DNA of 64,000 bases from Weissella oryzae SG25 (GTDB taxonomy: Bacteria; Bacillota; Bacilli; Lactobacillales; Lactobacillaceae), in the NCBI RefSeq assembly GCF_000691805.2, contig NZ_DF820484.1, positions 186,001-250,000 on the forward strand, in the 5' to 3' direction. A program made the translations under genes and the position numbers. How positions within the stretch are numbered: the first letter of the stretch is position 1; every line of letters begins with the position of its first letter. Below, one piece after another: positions 17,425-26,000 of this stretch. The notes below the pieces were generated by a model. The model was given only the letters and a program-made list of their open reading frames with translations. It did not search any database and was not told the origin of the DNA.

Positions 17425-18309
17425 TTACTTAAGCTTAGTTACTTTACCGCTTGAATCTTTTTCAACGTGCATTTGGCTAATTTGAATGTAACCTAACTTG
17501 CCTAGCAATTTCTTTTGAACTGCTGGAGATTTCATATACTTAATAAATGCTGCTGTGTTCTTATCGGGCTGGCTAGTTGTATACATGTGCTCGTACGCCC
17601 AAATTTTCCACTTATTAGTGGTTACATTAGCCGTATTTGGCTTCACTTTATCAATTGATAATGACTTTAACCCAGCAGCGGCACTCCCCTTAGTGTAAGA
17701 AAAGGCCAAGTAAGAAATTGCTCCAGGGGTCTGCGCAACAATCTTTTGCACTGCTCCATTTTGATCTTGCGACTGAGCCTGTGCTTCATTCTTGCCTTGC
17801 ATAACTGCTTGGTCAAAAGTAACCCGTGTCCCTGAGCCATCAGCTCGTGTAATTAGCACAATTTTTTGATTTTGACCACCAACCTGCTTCCAGTTTGTGA
17901 TTTTACCAGTGAAAATTGCTTGTAATTGACTCGCCTTCAAATTATTAACTTTAACATCACGATTAACGACTGGAGCAATTCCAACAACTGCAACTTTGTT
18001 GTCCTTTAATTTACTACTATCAACTCCGGCCTTTTGCTCGGCAAAAATATCTGAATTACCAATGGTCACGCCACCTGAGCCAACCTGACTCAAACCGGCA
18101 CCTGAACCCCCACCTTGTACATTTACTGTTACGCCAGTTTTAGTTGCTTGAAAGCTAGTACCCGCCTGTTCAGCCAAAGGTTGTAGGGCAGTTGAACCAA
18201 CTGCCAGCACCTCAGTTGATGCATTAACAGCTGGTGCTACTAAGGTAAAGGTTGTCCCGATGATTGTCGTCATTAAAATTCCACTTGCCAATGCCTGCTT
18301 GCCCAACAT
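17425..18309 (-). CDS. pstS: Phosphate-binding protein PstS family
   Basis: 294 residues with a signal peptide (hydrophobic core then VNA-STE, a signal-peptidase I type site) and PstS blocks: VGSTALQPLAEQAG, the phosphate-loop region VQGGGSGAGLSQV, IGNSDIFAEQ and the RADGSGTR motif that contacts phosphate. There is no lipobox Cys, so it would be secreted or held non-covalently. It is an orphan: no pstCAB or phoU adjoin it. Five TGTAAA/GGTAAA repeats in helical phase lie upstream and suggest PhoP control. Confidence 0.88.
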   Translation of the reverse strand: MLGKQALASGILMTTIIGTTFTLVAPAVNASTEVLAVGSTALQPLAEQAGTSFQATKTGVTVNVQGGGSGAGLSQVGSGGVTIGNSDIFAEQKAGVDSSKLKDNKVAVVGIAPVVNRDVKVNNLKASQLQAIFTGKITNWKQVGGQNQKIVLITRADGSGTRVTFDQAVMQGKNEAQAQSQDQNGAVQKIVAQTPGAISYLAFSYTKGSAAAGLKSLSIDKVKPNTANVTTNKWKIWAYEHMYTTSQPDKNTAAFIKYMKSPAVQKKLLGKLGYIQISQMHVEKDSSGKVTKLK

Positions 18310-18436
18310 AATTTAACACTCCTAAGTAATAAGTCATAGTTGTGTAATTAGTTTGCCGGTTTATATAGTAGTAGTTGATTAATAGGATTATGTCCTTACC
18401 GCCGCCCTAATTACATTCTTTATCTTAAAACTCGAA

Positions 18437-18505
18437 TGTAAAGCCTTAATGGGCCTTTGGTAAATATCCGGTAAACCATTGTAAAGTTTTATTTTACTCT
18501 GTAAA
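18437..18505 (-). promoter_or_regulatory. Phased Pho-box-like repeats upstream of pstS
   Basis: On the minus strand TTTACA or TTTACC occurs with plus-strand starts at 18437, 18459, 18470, 18480 and 18500, that is at intervals of 22, 11, 10 and 20 bp, all near whole helical turns. The B. subtilis PhoP box is a tandem of TT(A/C/T)ACA repeats at about 11-bp spacing, so this fits a PhoP-binding array. It ends about 130 bp before the pstS start. Confidence 0.55.
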
Positions 18506-18515
18506 TGTTCGTCAG

Positions 18516-19052
18516 TTATTCGGCCAACAATTGTTGATAAGCATAACGCTCGCCGTCAGCAAAATTAAAATGAATCATCCCTTGATAGGTAAAACCTGCC
18601 CGCTTAATTACTTTTTGCATAATCAAATTCCGTGGATAAGTATCAATTCGCACATCATGATAGCCTAAATTCTTTGCCTCAGTTAACAAATCTGCCATGA
18701 AGTTTTGGGCCAAACCTTGGCCCCGAACTTCATTACTAATTGCTACGCGATGAATGGCCAAAAAGTTTTGTTGGGTCACTTCTGCTGGCAGTTTTAACCA
18801 TGTCCCTTCAGAAATAGCTGTGTAAACTTCATCTGGGCCAGGGATTAGGCTCGCGTAACCAACGACCTTATCATCAAAGCTTAAAACATAACCATACCCA
18901 GCTTGAATATCAGCTAGTAATTGTTCATAGCTTGGATTTTGCCCATTTTGCCATTGCGGTGACCCTTGCTCTGCTAAAAAGGCAACCGCGCGATCGATAA
19001 TTTCTAAAACCACTTTTAAGTCATTTAATTCTGCAATTCTTGTTTTTAGCAT
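18516..19052 (-). CDS. GNAT-family N-acetyltransferase
   Basis: 178 residues. The GNAT core is visible: VVGYASLIPGPDEVY, the HRVAISNEVRGQGLAQNFM acetyl-CoA loop (Q/RxxGxG/A form RGQGLA) and NLIMQKVIKRAGF near the end. Substrate unknown. GGAAG lies 8 nt before the ATG at 19052; a TTG further upstream is a weaker start. No operon partner. Confidence 0.85.
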   Translation of the reverse strand: MLKTRIAELNDLKVVLEIIDRAVAFLAEQGSPQWQNGQNPSYEQLLADIQAGYGYVLSFDDKVVGYASLIPGPDEVYTAISEGTWLKLPAEVTQQNFLAIHRVAISNEVRGQGLAQNFMADLLTEAKNLGYHDVRIDTYPRNLIMQKVIKRAGFTYQGMIHFNFADGERYAYQQLLAE

Positions 19053-19121
19053 GCTATACACTTCCAATCCTGGCTTTAAATTTACAGTAAAAATATAGAT
19101 AGTATATCTATTGTAAGGTCA

Positions 19122-19134
19122 TAATCCGAATATT
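19122..19134 (+). promoter_or_regulatory. Putative degenerate PurBox before guaA
   Basis: TAATCCGAATATT matches 11 of 13 positions of the lactococcal PurR box AWWWCCGAACWWT and lies about 25 bp upstream of the guaA -35 element. Confidence 0.35.
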
Positions 19135-19157
19135 TCAAAACAATCTTAGTAATTCTA

Positions 19158-19186
19158 TTGAAAATATCCCCCTTTTCCCGTACAAT
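19158..19186 (+). promoter_or_regulatory. guaA promoter
   Basis: TTGAAA (19158-19163), 17-bp spacer, TACAAT (19181-19186); the start codon is 30 bp downstream, behind AGGAGGGG. Confidence 0.7.
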
Positions 19187-19216
19187 AATAGACAATCATT
19201 TCCCAGGAGGGGCCTA

Positions 19217-20770
19217 ATGGCAAACACAAACGAACACGAAAGTATTTTGGTTCTCGATTACGGTAGCCAATACAATCAGCTTATTACCCGGCGTATTCGC
19301 GAACTTGGTGTGTACTCTGAGCTTAAGCCAAACACACTAACTGCCCAAGAGATTAAAGCCCTTAATCCTAGTGGCTTAATTTTATCTGGTGGACCTAATT
19401 CAGTCTATGCTGATGGTGCACCTAGCATTGACCCTGCTATCTTCGAACTAAACATCCCAATTCTAGGTGTTTGTTATGGTATGCAGTTAATGGCCAATGT
19501 CCTTGAAGGTGGTGTCGTAGAGCCTGCAAATAACTCAGCTGAATATGGCCAGACTGAAATGAAGTTGGTCAAGTCAGACTCAGCTCTCTTCGCTGGTACA
19601 CCCCTTGAACAAACTGTTTTGATGAGCCACGGTGATTATGTTGCCGAAGTTCCAAATGGTTTTAACGTTGTCGGTACCTCAGATGGAACTCCTGTTGCCG
19701 CAATGGAAGACGCACAACGTGGCTTCTATGGTATTCAATTCCATGCAGAAGTTCAACATACTGAATTTGGTAAGGAAATCCTCACTAATTTCGTTGATAA
19801 GATTGTCCATGCAAAGCGCGACTGGTCAATGGATGACTTCATTGATGAGCAAATCGCTGAAATTCGCGCTAAGGTTGGTAACAAGCGTGTACTCCTTGGT
19901 CTATCAGGTGGTGTTGATTCATCTGTTGTTGGGGTTTTGTTGCAACGTGCCATTGGTGATCAACTAACTTCAATCTTTGTGGACCACGGTCTATTACGTA
20001 AGAATGAAGCTGATGAAGTCATGGCTGCGCTTGGGGGCAAGTTTGGACTTAACATTATTAAGGTTGACGCCCAAGAGCGCTTCTTAAGCAAGTTAGCTGG
20101 GGTCAGTGACCCTGAGCAAAAGCGTAAAATCATCGGTAATGAATTTATTCAAGTTTTCGATGAAGAAGCATCAAAGCTCAATGGAATTGACTTCCTAGCA
20201 CAAGGAACCCTTTATACCGATGTGATTGAGTCTGGTACTGATACTGCCCAAACAATCAAGTCACACCATAATGTTGGTGGCCTACCAGAGGACATGCAAT
20301 TCCAACTAATTGAGCCTTTAAACACTTTGTTTAAGGATGAAGTTCGCCTACTTGGTGAGAAGTTAGGAATGCCACATGAACTTGTTTGGCGCCAACCATT
20401 CCCTGGACCAGGACTTGGTATTCGTGTCTTAGGTGACATTACCGAAGCTAAGTTAGCGATTGTCCGCGATTCTGATGCAATCTTGCGTGAAGAAATTGCT
20501 AAGCATGGTCTTGATGGTGAAGTTTGGCAATACTTTACGGTGCTAACTGGTGTCCGTTCAGTTGGGGTTATGGGTGATGGTCGTACTTACGACTATACTT
20601 TGGCTATTCGTGCTATCACTTCAGTTGATGGTATGACTGCTGATTTCGCTAAACTACCATGGGATATTTTGGAAGAGATTTCACGACGAATTGTTAATGA
20701 AGTCGACAAGATTAACCGCGTAGTCTACGATATTACAGCTAAGCCACCTGCAACAATTGAGTGGGAATAA
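19217..20770 (+). CDS. guaA: GMP synthase (glutamine-hydrolysing)
   Basis: 517 residues, full length. The N-terminal class I glutamine amidotransferase has [11 protein letters not shown], the catalytic Cys in GVCYGMQLM near residue 88 and the His-x-Glu in QFHAEVQH. The ATP-pyrophosphatase domain has [11 protein letters not shown] near residue 229, and the C-terminal dimerisation domain ends in the canonical KPPATIEWE. It converts XMP to GMP in purine synthesis. It is monocistronic, with a clear promoter, a possible PurBox and a strong terminator. Confidence 0.98.
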   Translation: MANTNEHESILVLDYGSQYNQLITRRIRELGVYSELKPNTLTAQEIKALNPSGLILSGGPNSVYADGAPSIDPAIFELNIPILGVCYGMQLMANVLEGGVVEPANNSAEYGQTEMKLVKSDSALFAGTPLEQTVLMSHGDYVAEVPNGFNVVGTSDGTPVAAMEDAQRGFYGIQFHAEVQHTEFGKEILTNFVDKIVHAKRDWSMDDFIDEQIAEIRAKVGNKRVLLGLSGGVDSSVVGVLLQRAIGDQLTSIFVDHGLLRKNEADEVMAALGGKFGLNIIKVDAQERFLSKLAGVSDPEQKRKIIGNEFIQVFDEEASKLNGIDFLAQGTLYTDVIESGTDTAQTIKSHHNVGGLPEDMQFQLIEPLNTLFKDEVRLLGEKLGMPHELVWRQPFPGPGLGIRVLGDITEAKLAIVRDSDAILREEIAKHGLDGEVWQYFTVLTGVRSVGVMGDGRTYDYTLAIRAITSVDGMTADFAKLPWDILEEISRRIVNEVDKINRVVYDITAKPPATIEWE

Positions 20771-20784
20771 ATAATAGTTAAATG

Positions 20785-20823
20785 AACCCCCTAAGTTGGA
20801 GTAAATCCAACTTAGGGGGTTTT
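20785..20823 (+). terminator. guaA terminator
   Basis: 16-bp stem AACCCCCTAAGTTGGA with its exact complement, loop GTAAA, followed by TTTT. Confidence 0.9.
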
Positions 20824-20965
20824 AGTGTGTTCTTATATGGAAATGTATTTGTTGATTTTGAAAAATGTTTTTATTCTGACAGTAAAGAGTCTGCATATAA
20901 TTATAAATAAAGTTAAAGATGCCCCTACGGTCAATACTTTAAATCCATTACTCAACTTCCTTTAC

Positions 20966-21595
20966 TTAACTATTAATTCTAATTTTATTCCCGGTTTCAG
21001 CCAATTTTTTTATATCAGGATAAAAATCAAATAATGCAGGTATTAAATAAAAACCAAAAAATGGAATCATAAAAATTTGAAAATTTGGTGTGGATATTAA
21101 AGTTAACGAAAAAAATATGAGTGCGATGCCACGCCCAATTAAATTACTACTCTGCAATGAGATCTTGATGTTTGGAATATAATCTTTGATCAATTCATTC
21201 TTTTCAGTCGCCTTTTTCCTACACACCATTTGAAACATCAGATACAATACAATACCTAGTAGTAGTAATAATATTTTGATCCCATGAATTTTCATAATAA
21301 TTACTAAATTCAAAGCATTCGATGTTAAAATCGTTGCCAATATCATTGCAAGGCTCACCCTTAAACCGCTGCTACTTTTATTTGGCTCTCTTTTGCATAA
21401 ATACAACGATGCTTGCTCTTCACTAATTTTTTGTGCCGGTCTATTCAATTGTATAAACGGTAGTATATTCAAGAATCCGTACCATGGATCAAATACCTTA
21501 TATAGCAGATACTCCCCCCTTTCAGTGTAAGCTATTTGGAATAGTTTATAACCATTTTTAACTTCAAATATTTCAACCTGTTTGCTTGTTACCAT
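20966..21595 (-). CDS. DUF443-like membrane protein, candidate toxin-immunity protein
   Basis: 209 residues: a soluble N-terminal stretch of about 75 (with EYLLYKVFDPWYGFLNILPF and KISEEQASLY) followed by four or five membrane helices. This layout and the N-terminal pattern resemble DUF443 proteins; S. aureus TsaI, which protects against the membrane-depolarising T7SS toxin TspA, belongs to DUF443. The gene is the most downstream member of the LXG island but is separated from it by a terminator, so it may be an orphan immunity gene. Start has only a weak AAGAAG upstream. Family call is from pattern memory. Confidence 0.6.
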   Translation of the reverse strand: MVTSKQVEIFEVKNGYKLFQIAYTERGEYLLYKVFDPWYGFLNILPFIQLNRPAQKISEEQASLYLCKREPNKSSSGLRVSLAMILATILTSNALNLVIIMKIHGIKILLLLLGIVLYLMFQMVCRKKATEKNELIKDYIPNIKISLQSSNLIGRGIALIFFSLTLISTPNFQIFMIPFFGFYLIPALFDFYPDIKKLAETGNKIRINS

Positions 21596-21640
21596 CAGTA
21601 GTTGCTTCTTTTATTAGTAATTTGTACGTTCTATTAAGTT

Positions 21641-21691
21641 AAGTGAACCCCTAGAGTCAGGAAATACTTTCCACCTCTAGGGGTTTCACTT
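21641..21691 (-). terminator. Terminator of the LXG island operon
   Basis: Arms AAGTGAAACCCCTAGAG and CTCTAGGGGTTCACTT on the minus strand, just beyond the DUF4176 gene. Confidence 0.75.
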
Positions 21692-21725
21692 TATAAATTT
21701 TTTTCAATCAATAATATTGTTACTG

Positions 21726-22097
21726 TTAAAATCCATAAGGATTGTTATTTGGTTTAATATTTTTGTTATCAGCCTCATTCGGGGATTCAACACTTAATTT
21801 TGGCAATTCTTGATTTGCCATTAAATCATCATAATTATCGGCAAATATTTGTTCATCCGCGTTAATGAAGCCAAAATATTGAACGGACTCAACATTCTCA
21901 CGGTTGAAAAACATAAATTCATTTATATCAGTAACACCATTAGGATAATTAACAGCTGCATAGTCAAAATATCCAGTAACACCCTCAACCTCTGAAATTG
22001 CAGCTCGGCTGACAATCATAAGTAAACTACCGTCACCATCTTTAACGGTTACAACACTCCCTAATGGCAATAACATTTCTAATTCTTCATTTTCCAT
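21726..22097 (-). CDS. DUF4176 family protein (T7SS-associated)
   Basis: 123 residues, acidic, soluble. It opens with LLPLGSVVTVKDGDG, then LLMIVSRAAI, and continues with FDYAAVNYPNGV and the NREN...V...GF pattern, which is the DUF4176 signature. Members cluster with LXG toxin genes in Firmicutes; their role is not settled. Its start overlaps the end of the upstream membrane gene by 11 nt, and it is the last gene before the operon terminator. The C-terminus is Asn-rich and probably disordered. Confidence 0.7.
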   Translation of the reverse strand: MENEELEMLLPLGSVVTVKDGDGSLLMIVSRAAISEVEGVTGYFDYAAVNYPNGVTDINEFMFFNRENVESVQYFGFINADEQIFADNYDDLMANQELPKLSVESPNEADNKNIKPNNNPYGF

Positions 22098-22770
22098 TTC
22101 TTTTCTCCTGTTCTAATTCTTTAGTCCATTTCTTTTCAAATTTAACCATAATAATCGTTCTAATTATCCCCTCGAAAAGCATGAAAAAAACTGTAAACCA
22201 CAGTACTCCTAGTATAATAAGCATCCCAATTATGTTAGCAATTGTATTAATATCTGAAGTCAATAAATAATATACTAAAGGAATTATTAACAATAAAGAA
22301 CCAATAGCACTACCTGTAACCAAATACGGCGGAAAACTATCTCCTGTAAGATTTTTCCTAAATGAAACATCAATCATTTCAGTGATATATTTGATTCGCA
22401 CATCTAAACTTGGCTGTTCAATGTCATGTCCTAGTTTACTAAATAATTTTGATAAATATATATGAAATATTATTTCTAATATCATACCAATCACTATTGG
22501 CAATAATATGGTGTTTCTGTATCCAAATACATCTAAGATATTAAATTTATTGGTGTGATTCATTAATGAAAGCATTGGAATCATAAATAAGGGGCTGCTT
22601 AACGGTAATAAGCCCAATATTATATACACTAATCTTTCTGCTGCTTCCTTCGTTTCTATTCGGTCTTTCCAAATTAATTTTCGGTTACTAAGTGAATACT
22701 TGGCAACTAATTGCGTTCCACTCATACCATCAAGCATGCCATTATCAACTGGAAACACTAAATTAAACAT
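22087..22770 (-). CDS. Multi-spanning membrane protein, candidate immunity paralogue 2
   Basis: 227 residues with a soluble head of about 50 residues (MFNLVFPVDNGM, SGTQLVAKYS, RKLIWKDR) and four to five membrane helices, ending in a charged tail KELEQEKRNGK. It is clearly a paralogue of the 22866-23546 protein over its full length. Polytopic membrane proteins encoded right behind glycine-zipper LXG toxins act as immunity proteins in streptococci and staphylococci, so that role is inferred. It is preceded, with the same 1-nt spacing as the other copy, by the surviving tail of a lost toxin gene. Confidence 0.65.
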   Translation of the reverse strand: MFNLVFPVDNGMLDGMSGTQLVAKYSLSNRKLIWKDRIETKEAAERLVYIILGLLPLSSPLFMIPMLSLMNHTNKFNILDVFGYRNTILLPIVIGMILEIIFHIYLSKLFSKLGHDIEQPSLDVRIKYITEMIDVSFRKNLTGDSFPPYLVTGSAIGSLLLIIPLVYYLLTSDINTIANIIGMLIILGVLWFTVFFMLFEGIIRTIIMVKFEKKWTKELEQEKRNGK

Positions 22771-22771
22771 G

Positions 22772-22852
22772 TTATTTATCTCCAGGCTTAAATTTTTTAT
22801 CGATTACTGTAATGTTTCTTTATTTAGCTATAAAACCATCAACTACTTTTCC
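22772..22852 (-). pseudogene. Remnant of a second LXG toxin C-terminus
   Basis: Translated on the minus strand, these codons read GKVVDGFIAK, an in-frame TAA, then RNITVIDKKFKPGDK and a stop. They align without gaps to the last 26 residues of the intact toxin at 23548-24831 (GSLVGGYLANRV, then NTNVIDKNVKPGDK), with about 14 identities. The remnant stops one base before the start of the immunity paralogue, exactly as in the intact toxin-immunity pair. It has no start and carries a premature stop. Confidence 0.75.
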
Positions 22853-22865
22853 TCGTTCTAGTTCT

Positions 22866-23546
22866 TTAGCTATTATTTTTCTCCTGTTCTAATTCTTTTT
22901 GCCATTGTTTTTCAAATTTTAACATTACTATAAGCCTGGCGATCCCTTCAAAAAGCATGTAAGCTACCACAAACCACATTATAGATAGGGAAGCGAAAAA
23001 CACTCCCGCATATAAAATACTAATCGCATCAGATAATATGAAATAATAAATTAATAGGATAGTTAATAACATAATACTAATAGCAAAACTCACTGCCACA
23101 TAAGGTGGGAAATCATCTCCAGTCAGACTTTTCCTTGTTGAAGCATTAATTATTTCTGTAATATATTTTTTTCGAACAGCCAATATTGGCGGATCAATAG
23201 ACGTCCCATGTTTATTAAACGATCTTACTAGATAGATATGAAAGAGGATTTCTAGAAAAATTCCAATTATAATAGGAATCAATATTGTGTTTCGATAACC
23301 TAATAAACTAACAACGTTTAATTCTTTAGTATGAAGCATTGCTGACGCAATTGGCACCATAAATAGTGGACCGGTCAACGGTAATAATCCCAGTACCAAA
23401 AAAGTAAGTTTTTCCGTCGCCTCTTTTGTATCTGTTCGATCTTTCCATATTAACTTCCGTTCAGTAACAGAATACTCGGCAACCAGCTGCGTCCCACTCA
23501 TACCAGGACCCATTCCATTATCAACGGGAAATACCAAATTAAACAT
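22866..23546 (-). CDS. Multi-spanning membrane protein, candidate cognate immunity protein
   Basis: 226 residues, paralogue of 22087-22770: soluble head with MFNLVFPVDNGMGPGMSGTQ, four to five membrane helices, tail KELEQEKNNS. It starts one base after the toxin stop codon, so translation is coupled. Its position immediately downstream of the glycine-zipper LXG toxin and its membrane topology point to an immunity protein that blocks pore formation in the producing cell. Function inferred; I do not recognise a named family. Confidence 0.68.
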   Translation of the reverse strand: MFNLVFPVDNGMGPGMSGTQLVAEYSVTERKLIWKDRTDTKEATEKLTFLVLGLLPLTGPLFMVPIASAMLHTKELNVVSLLGYRNTILIPIIIGIFLEILFHIYLVRSFNKHGTSIDPPILAVRKKYITEIINASTRKSLTGDDFPPYVAVSFAISIMLLTILLIYYFILSDAISILYAGVFFASLSIMWFVVAYMLFEGIARLIVMLKFEKQWQKELEQEKNNS

Positions 23547-23547
23547 T

Positions 23548-24831
23548 CTACTTATCTCCAGGTTTTACATTTTTATCAATCACGTTAGTGTTTACTCGGT
23601 TCGCTAAGTAGCCGCCAACTAGGGATCCAAGCAATCCACCTACTACTGCCCCAATAGCAAAACCAGCTCCAGGAAATAGAATTCCTCCCACTATTGCCCC
23701 AACGTTTGTACCAATAGTTTTACCTGCTGCCGCTGCGGTAACGTTCACTGCTGTGTGGGCTGCCGTAAGCTCCGCCGTCTGTGTATTGGAGTATCCTTTT
23801 GCTTTTAGGTCGACAACATCACTACCGACATTGGCGACTGTTCCAACCCATCCAGCAATTTTAAACGGTTTACTCTTAACAAGATTGCCCCATTGTTTAC
23901 CATATTTGGCAATTTTCAAATCATTATTAATTTGGCTATGCGTATACGATGGGAGCTTGCTCACCATTGTTTGTAGCCTCTTACTTTTTGCTAAACCAGA
24001 ATATTTTAAAAGTCTAACATCTTTTGCTCGAGCTTTTGATAAGCCACTCCGGCCTTTATAAGCACCTCGCTTCCATTTACGTGCAATTTCAACACCACTA
24101 ACGCCGACAGCACCATACTTAACACCCTTTTTATAAAGTTCCCCAGCCTCGTTAGTCTGTTTTACACCTTTTGCAGCCATTGTGTTCTCAAATCGCTTAT
24201 ATTTACCCGTTTTATTGTCCACTACTGAGCTGTTTAAAATATTCACACTTTTCATTGCAGCTCTCAATTCCCGCAAACTATTCTCAAATAGGCTCTGCGT
24301 TCCTTCTGAAAACTGATGTAGCTTTTTAAGCTTTTCCTCAATCTTCTTAATTTCAGCTTGATAACTATGTGCGACATTCTCCATTTGTTTAGCATGACTC
24401 TTAAACATATCAGTCCCCATATTCAGGACTGGCACATGTTCCACACTCTTAGCGGTTGCCTTATATACATTCGCCTGTGTCTTCGCTGCTTCCATTAGAG
24501 TCCGCTTAATTTGTCGCTCCATTAGCAGCGCATCTTCATCAAGTAAGGCTTCACCACCAACAATATGTTCTTGGGCCTCATATTTCTGTAAATCACGTTC
24601 CACATTATCCAATGCTTTTGCAACATTTTTGATAGCTGGAATTATTAAATCACTAAACAAACCTTTACCAGCCGTATATGCAGCCCCAGATAACTCATGC
24701 CCACCTACTGCATTGGTTAACTGCTGGCTACCTGAATTCAACTCCTGCACGACTTGTTTTCCTTGTCGCAAGCTCTTCCTTAAGTTACGCTTCATCCCAT
24801 TAGAGTCCGAACTTATATACCTCAATCCCAT
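23548..24831 (-). CDS. LXG-type T7SS effector with glycine-zipper C-terminus
   Basis: 427 residues. The N-terminal 220 residues are helical and rich in charged heptads, as in LXG targeting domains; the middle is very basic; and the last 80 hold a hydrophobic glycine-zipper stretch (GAIVGGILFPGAGFAIG, AVVGGLLGSLVGGYLA). LXG toxins with this type of end (such as TelE and, more distantly, TspA) insert in target membranes. No enzyme motif is seen. It follows two small helical partner genes (overlap 10 nt with the nearer) and precedes membrane immunity candidates. No signal peptide, as expected for a T7SS substrate. Confidence 0.8.
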   Translation of the reverse strand: MGLRYISSDSNGMKRNLRKSLRQGKQVVQELNSGSQQLTNAVGGHELSGAAYTAGKGLFSDLIIPAIKNVAKALDNVERDLQKYEAQEHIVGGEALLDEDALLMERQIKRTLMEAAKTQANVYKATAKSVEHVPVLNMGTDMFKSHAKQMENVAHSYQAEIKKIEEKLKKLHQFSEGTQSLFENSLRELRAAMKSVNILNSSVVDNKTGKYKRFENTMAAKGVKQTNEAGELYKKGVKYGAVGVSGVEIARKWKRGAYKGRSGLSKARAKDVRLLKYSGLAKSKRLQTMVSKLPSYTHSQINNDLKIAKYGKQWGNLVKSKPFKIAGWVGTVANVGSDVVDLKAKGYSNTQTAELTAAHTAVNVTAAAAGKTIGTNVGAIVGGILFPGAGFAIGAVVGGLLGSLVGGYLANRVNTNVIDKNVKPGDK

Positions 24832-25187
24832 GGTAAGGCCTGCCTCGCTTTCTCCAATTGGTCAATTTCATTTAAAGTTTGCTTCTTTGCTTGTTTAAAA
24901 TATTGGCTGATTTGCTCATTCTGCTCGCGCACTAACCTAGCCACTTCGCTCGCTTTTCTTGCGTCCGCTTCAACTTGCTTATCTGCGTTAACGCCCCAAC
25001 GCCGCTCACTATCATGTATTTCCCGCAAACTACCATAGGCACTGTTCAGTGTCGCATTAAAGCCATTCGTTGATTGTTCAAATGATTTCTGTTGCTGCTG
25101 AAAACTTTCAATATCAATCTCTTTACGCTTAATCTTTGCCTGATACTCTGCCCGTGCTTCCTGGCTCTTATCTTTTTTAACAACCAT
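24822..25187 (-). CDS. LXG-partner helical protein (DUF5082/Lap2-like)
   Basis: 121 residues, almost wholly alpha-helical and highly charged with long Gln/Lys/Glu runs, forming a likely coiled-coil hairpin; resembles the YwqH/DUF5082 proteins called Lap2 that bind the LXG domain and help present the toxin to the secretion machine. The ATG at 25187 is preferred; a TTG two codons upstream is possible. It overlaps the toxin gene by 10 nt and follows the Lap1-like gene at once. Confidence 0.68.
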   Translation of the reverse strand: MVVKKDKSQEARAEYQAKIKRKEIDIESFQQQQKSFEQSTNGFNATLNSAYGSLREIHDSERRWGVNADKQVEADARKASEVARLVREQNEQISQYFKQAKKQTLNEIDQLEKARQALPWD

Positions 25188-25193
25188 CCCCAA

Positions 25194-25457
25194 TTACCTA
25201 CCGAACTTAGCTGCTTCACTACTATCACGCGCTTCAATAATTCGCGCAATCTGGGGGAATTTATCTGCCTGCTTCTTTACACTACTTGTTAGTTTATTAA
25301 TATCACCCATTAATTGATTACCAACTTTAGTCCCCGCCTGCATTCCCTTTAGGTTGCTCCCAGATAAACCAAAGCCCCCCAGGCTACCTTCTGCAATCCG
25401 TTGTAATCCACTAATTGATGAACTAGCGGCCCCCACATTTGATGCAATCTTCCCCAT
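25194..25457 (-). CDS. LXG-partner small protein (DUF3130/Lap1-like)
   Basis: 87 residues, Ser/Gly-rich first half and helical second half, similar in size and pattern to the TIGR04197/DUF3130 'SACOL2603' family (Lap1). These WXG100-sized partners form a complex with LXG domains. AGGAG lies 8 nt before the ATG at 25457, so the upstream GTG is unlikely. It lies between the EsxA copy and the second partner gene. Confidence 0.62.
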   Translation of the reverse strand: MGKIASNVGAASSSISGLQRIAEGSLGGFGLSGSNLKGMQAGTKVGNQLMGDINKLTSSVKKQADKFPQIARIIEARDSSEAAKFGR

Positions 25458-25515
25458 TTTCAAAACTCCTAACACAAAAAAGGAGACCCAAATAAGCCTC
25501 CAAAATTATTACTCT

Positions 25516-25806
25516 TTAGAACCCAAAACTCTTAGCATCTTGTTGATCACGCTCTTGAACCGTTTGCGCGTATTGATTCAACTGTTGATTAATATTCGAT
25601 AACAATTCTTCAAACTGGTTAACTTGCTTTTCCAATTGTGCATATTGTTGCAAATATGACTGAAAAGCTTGTCCTTGCCATTCTGAAGCAATTTGGTCAT
25701 TCATTGATTTAACTTGTTGCTTAGCCGCTTCAATTTGGTCGCGCGCTTGTGTATAGACCTTTGCTTGTTGAATCAATGTCTCTGGTGTTACTGAAATTTG
25801 TGCCAT
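25516..25806 (-). CDS. esxA: WXG100 protein EsxA, copy 1
   Basis: 96 residues with the helix-turn-helix WXG100 layout; the motif is WQG in ASEWQGQAF at about residue 43. The protein is identical, residue for residue, to the copy at 52439-52729, while the genes differ at scattered synonymous positions. EsxA is a secreted dimeric component needed for T7SS activity. It leads the LXG island with its own promoter and is followed by a weak hairpin plus T-run that could let some transcription continue into the toxin genes. Confidence 0.93.
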   Translation of the reverse strand: MAQISVTPETLIQQAKVYTQARDQIEAAKQQVKSMNDQIASEWQGQAFQSYLQQYAQLEKQVNQFEELLSNINQQLNQYAQTVQERDQQDAKSFGF

Positions 25807-25874
25807 TATTTCCCCTCTTGTTTAAAAACCCATTCTCTACCGCTTGTTAAAAACATAACTAATTCACTTTAGTT

Positions 25875-25903
25875 ATAATATCATGCAGTTTTATTTTATT
25901 CAA
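25875..25903 (-). promoter_or_regulatory. Promoter of esxA copy 1
   Basis: On the minus strand TTGAAT (25898-25903), 17-bp spacer, TATTAT (25875-25880). Both boxes and the surrounding bases are shared with the promoter of copy 2. Confidence 0.65.
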
Positions 25904-25962
25904 TTGAAATACATAGAAAATGAATCAAACATTGAAAAACGAACTAATTATATTTTAAATAA

Positions 25963-25991
25963 AAAAGGACTGGTAAATTACCAGTCCTTTT
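25963..25991 (-). terminator. Terminator of the oxidoreductase gene
   Basis: Stem AAAAGGACTGG / CCAGTCCTTTT, 7-nt loop, at the 3' side of the minus-strand gene ending at 26001. Confidence 0.85.
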
Positions 25992-26000
25992 TCACATAAT

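Noticed and set aside
20825-21034. A 69-codon plus-strand frame after guaA
   Set aside because: It follows the guaA terminator without a promoter or ribosome site and runs into the end of the DUF443-like gene on the other strand.
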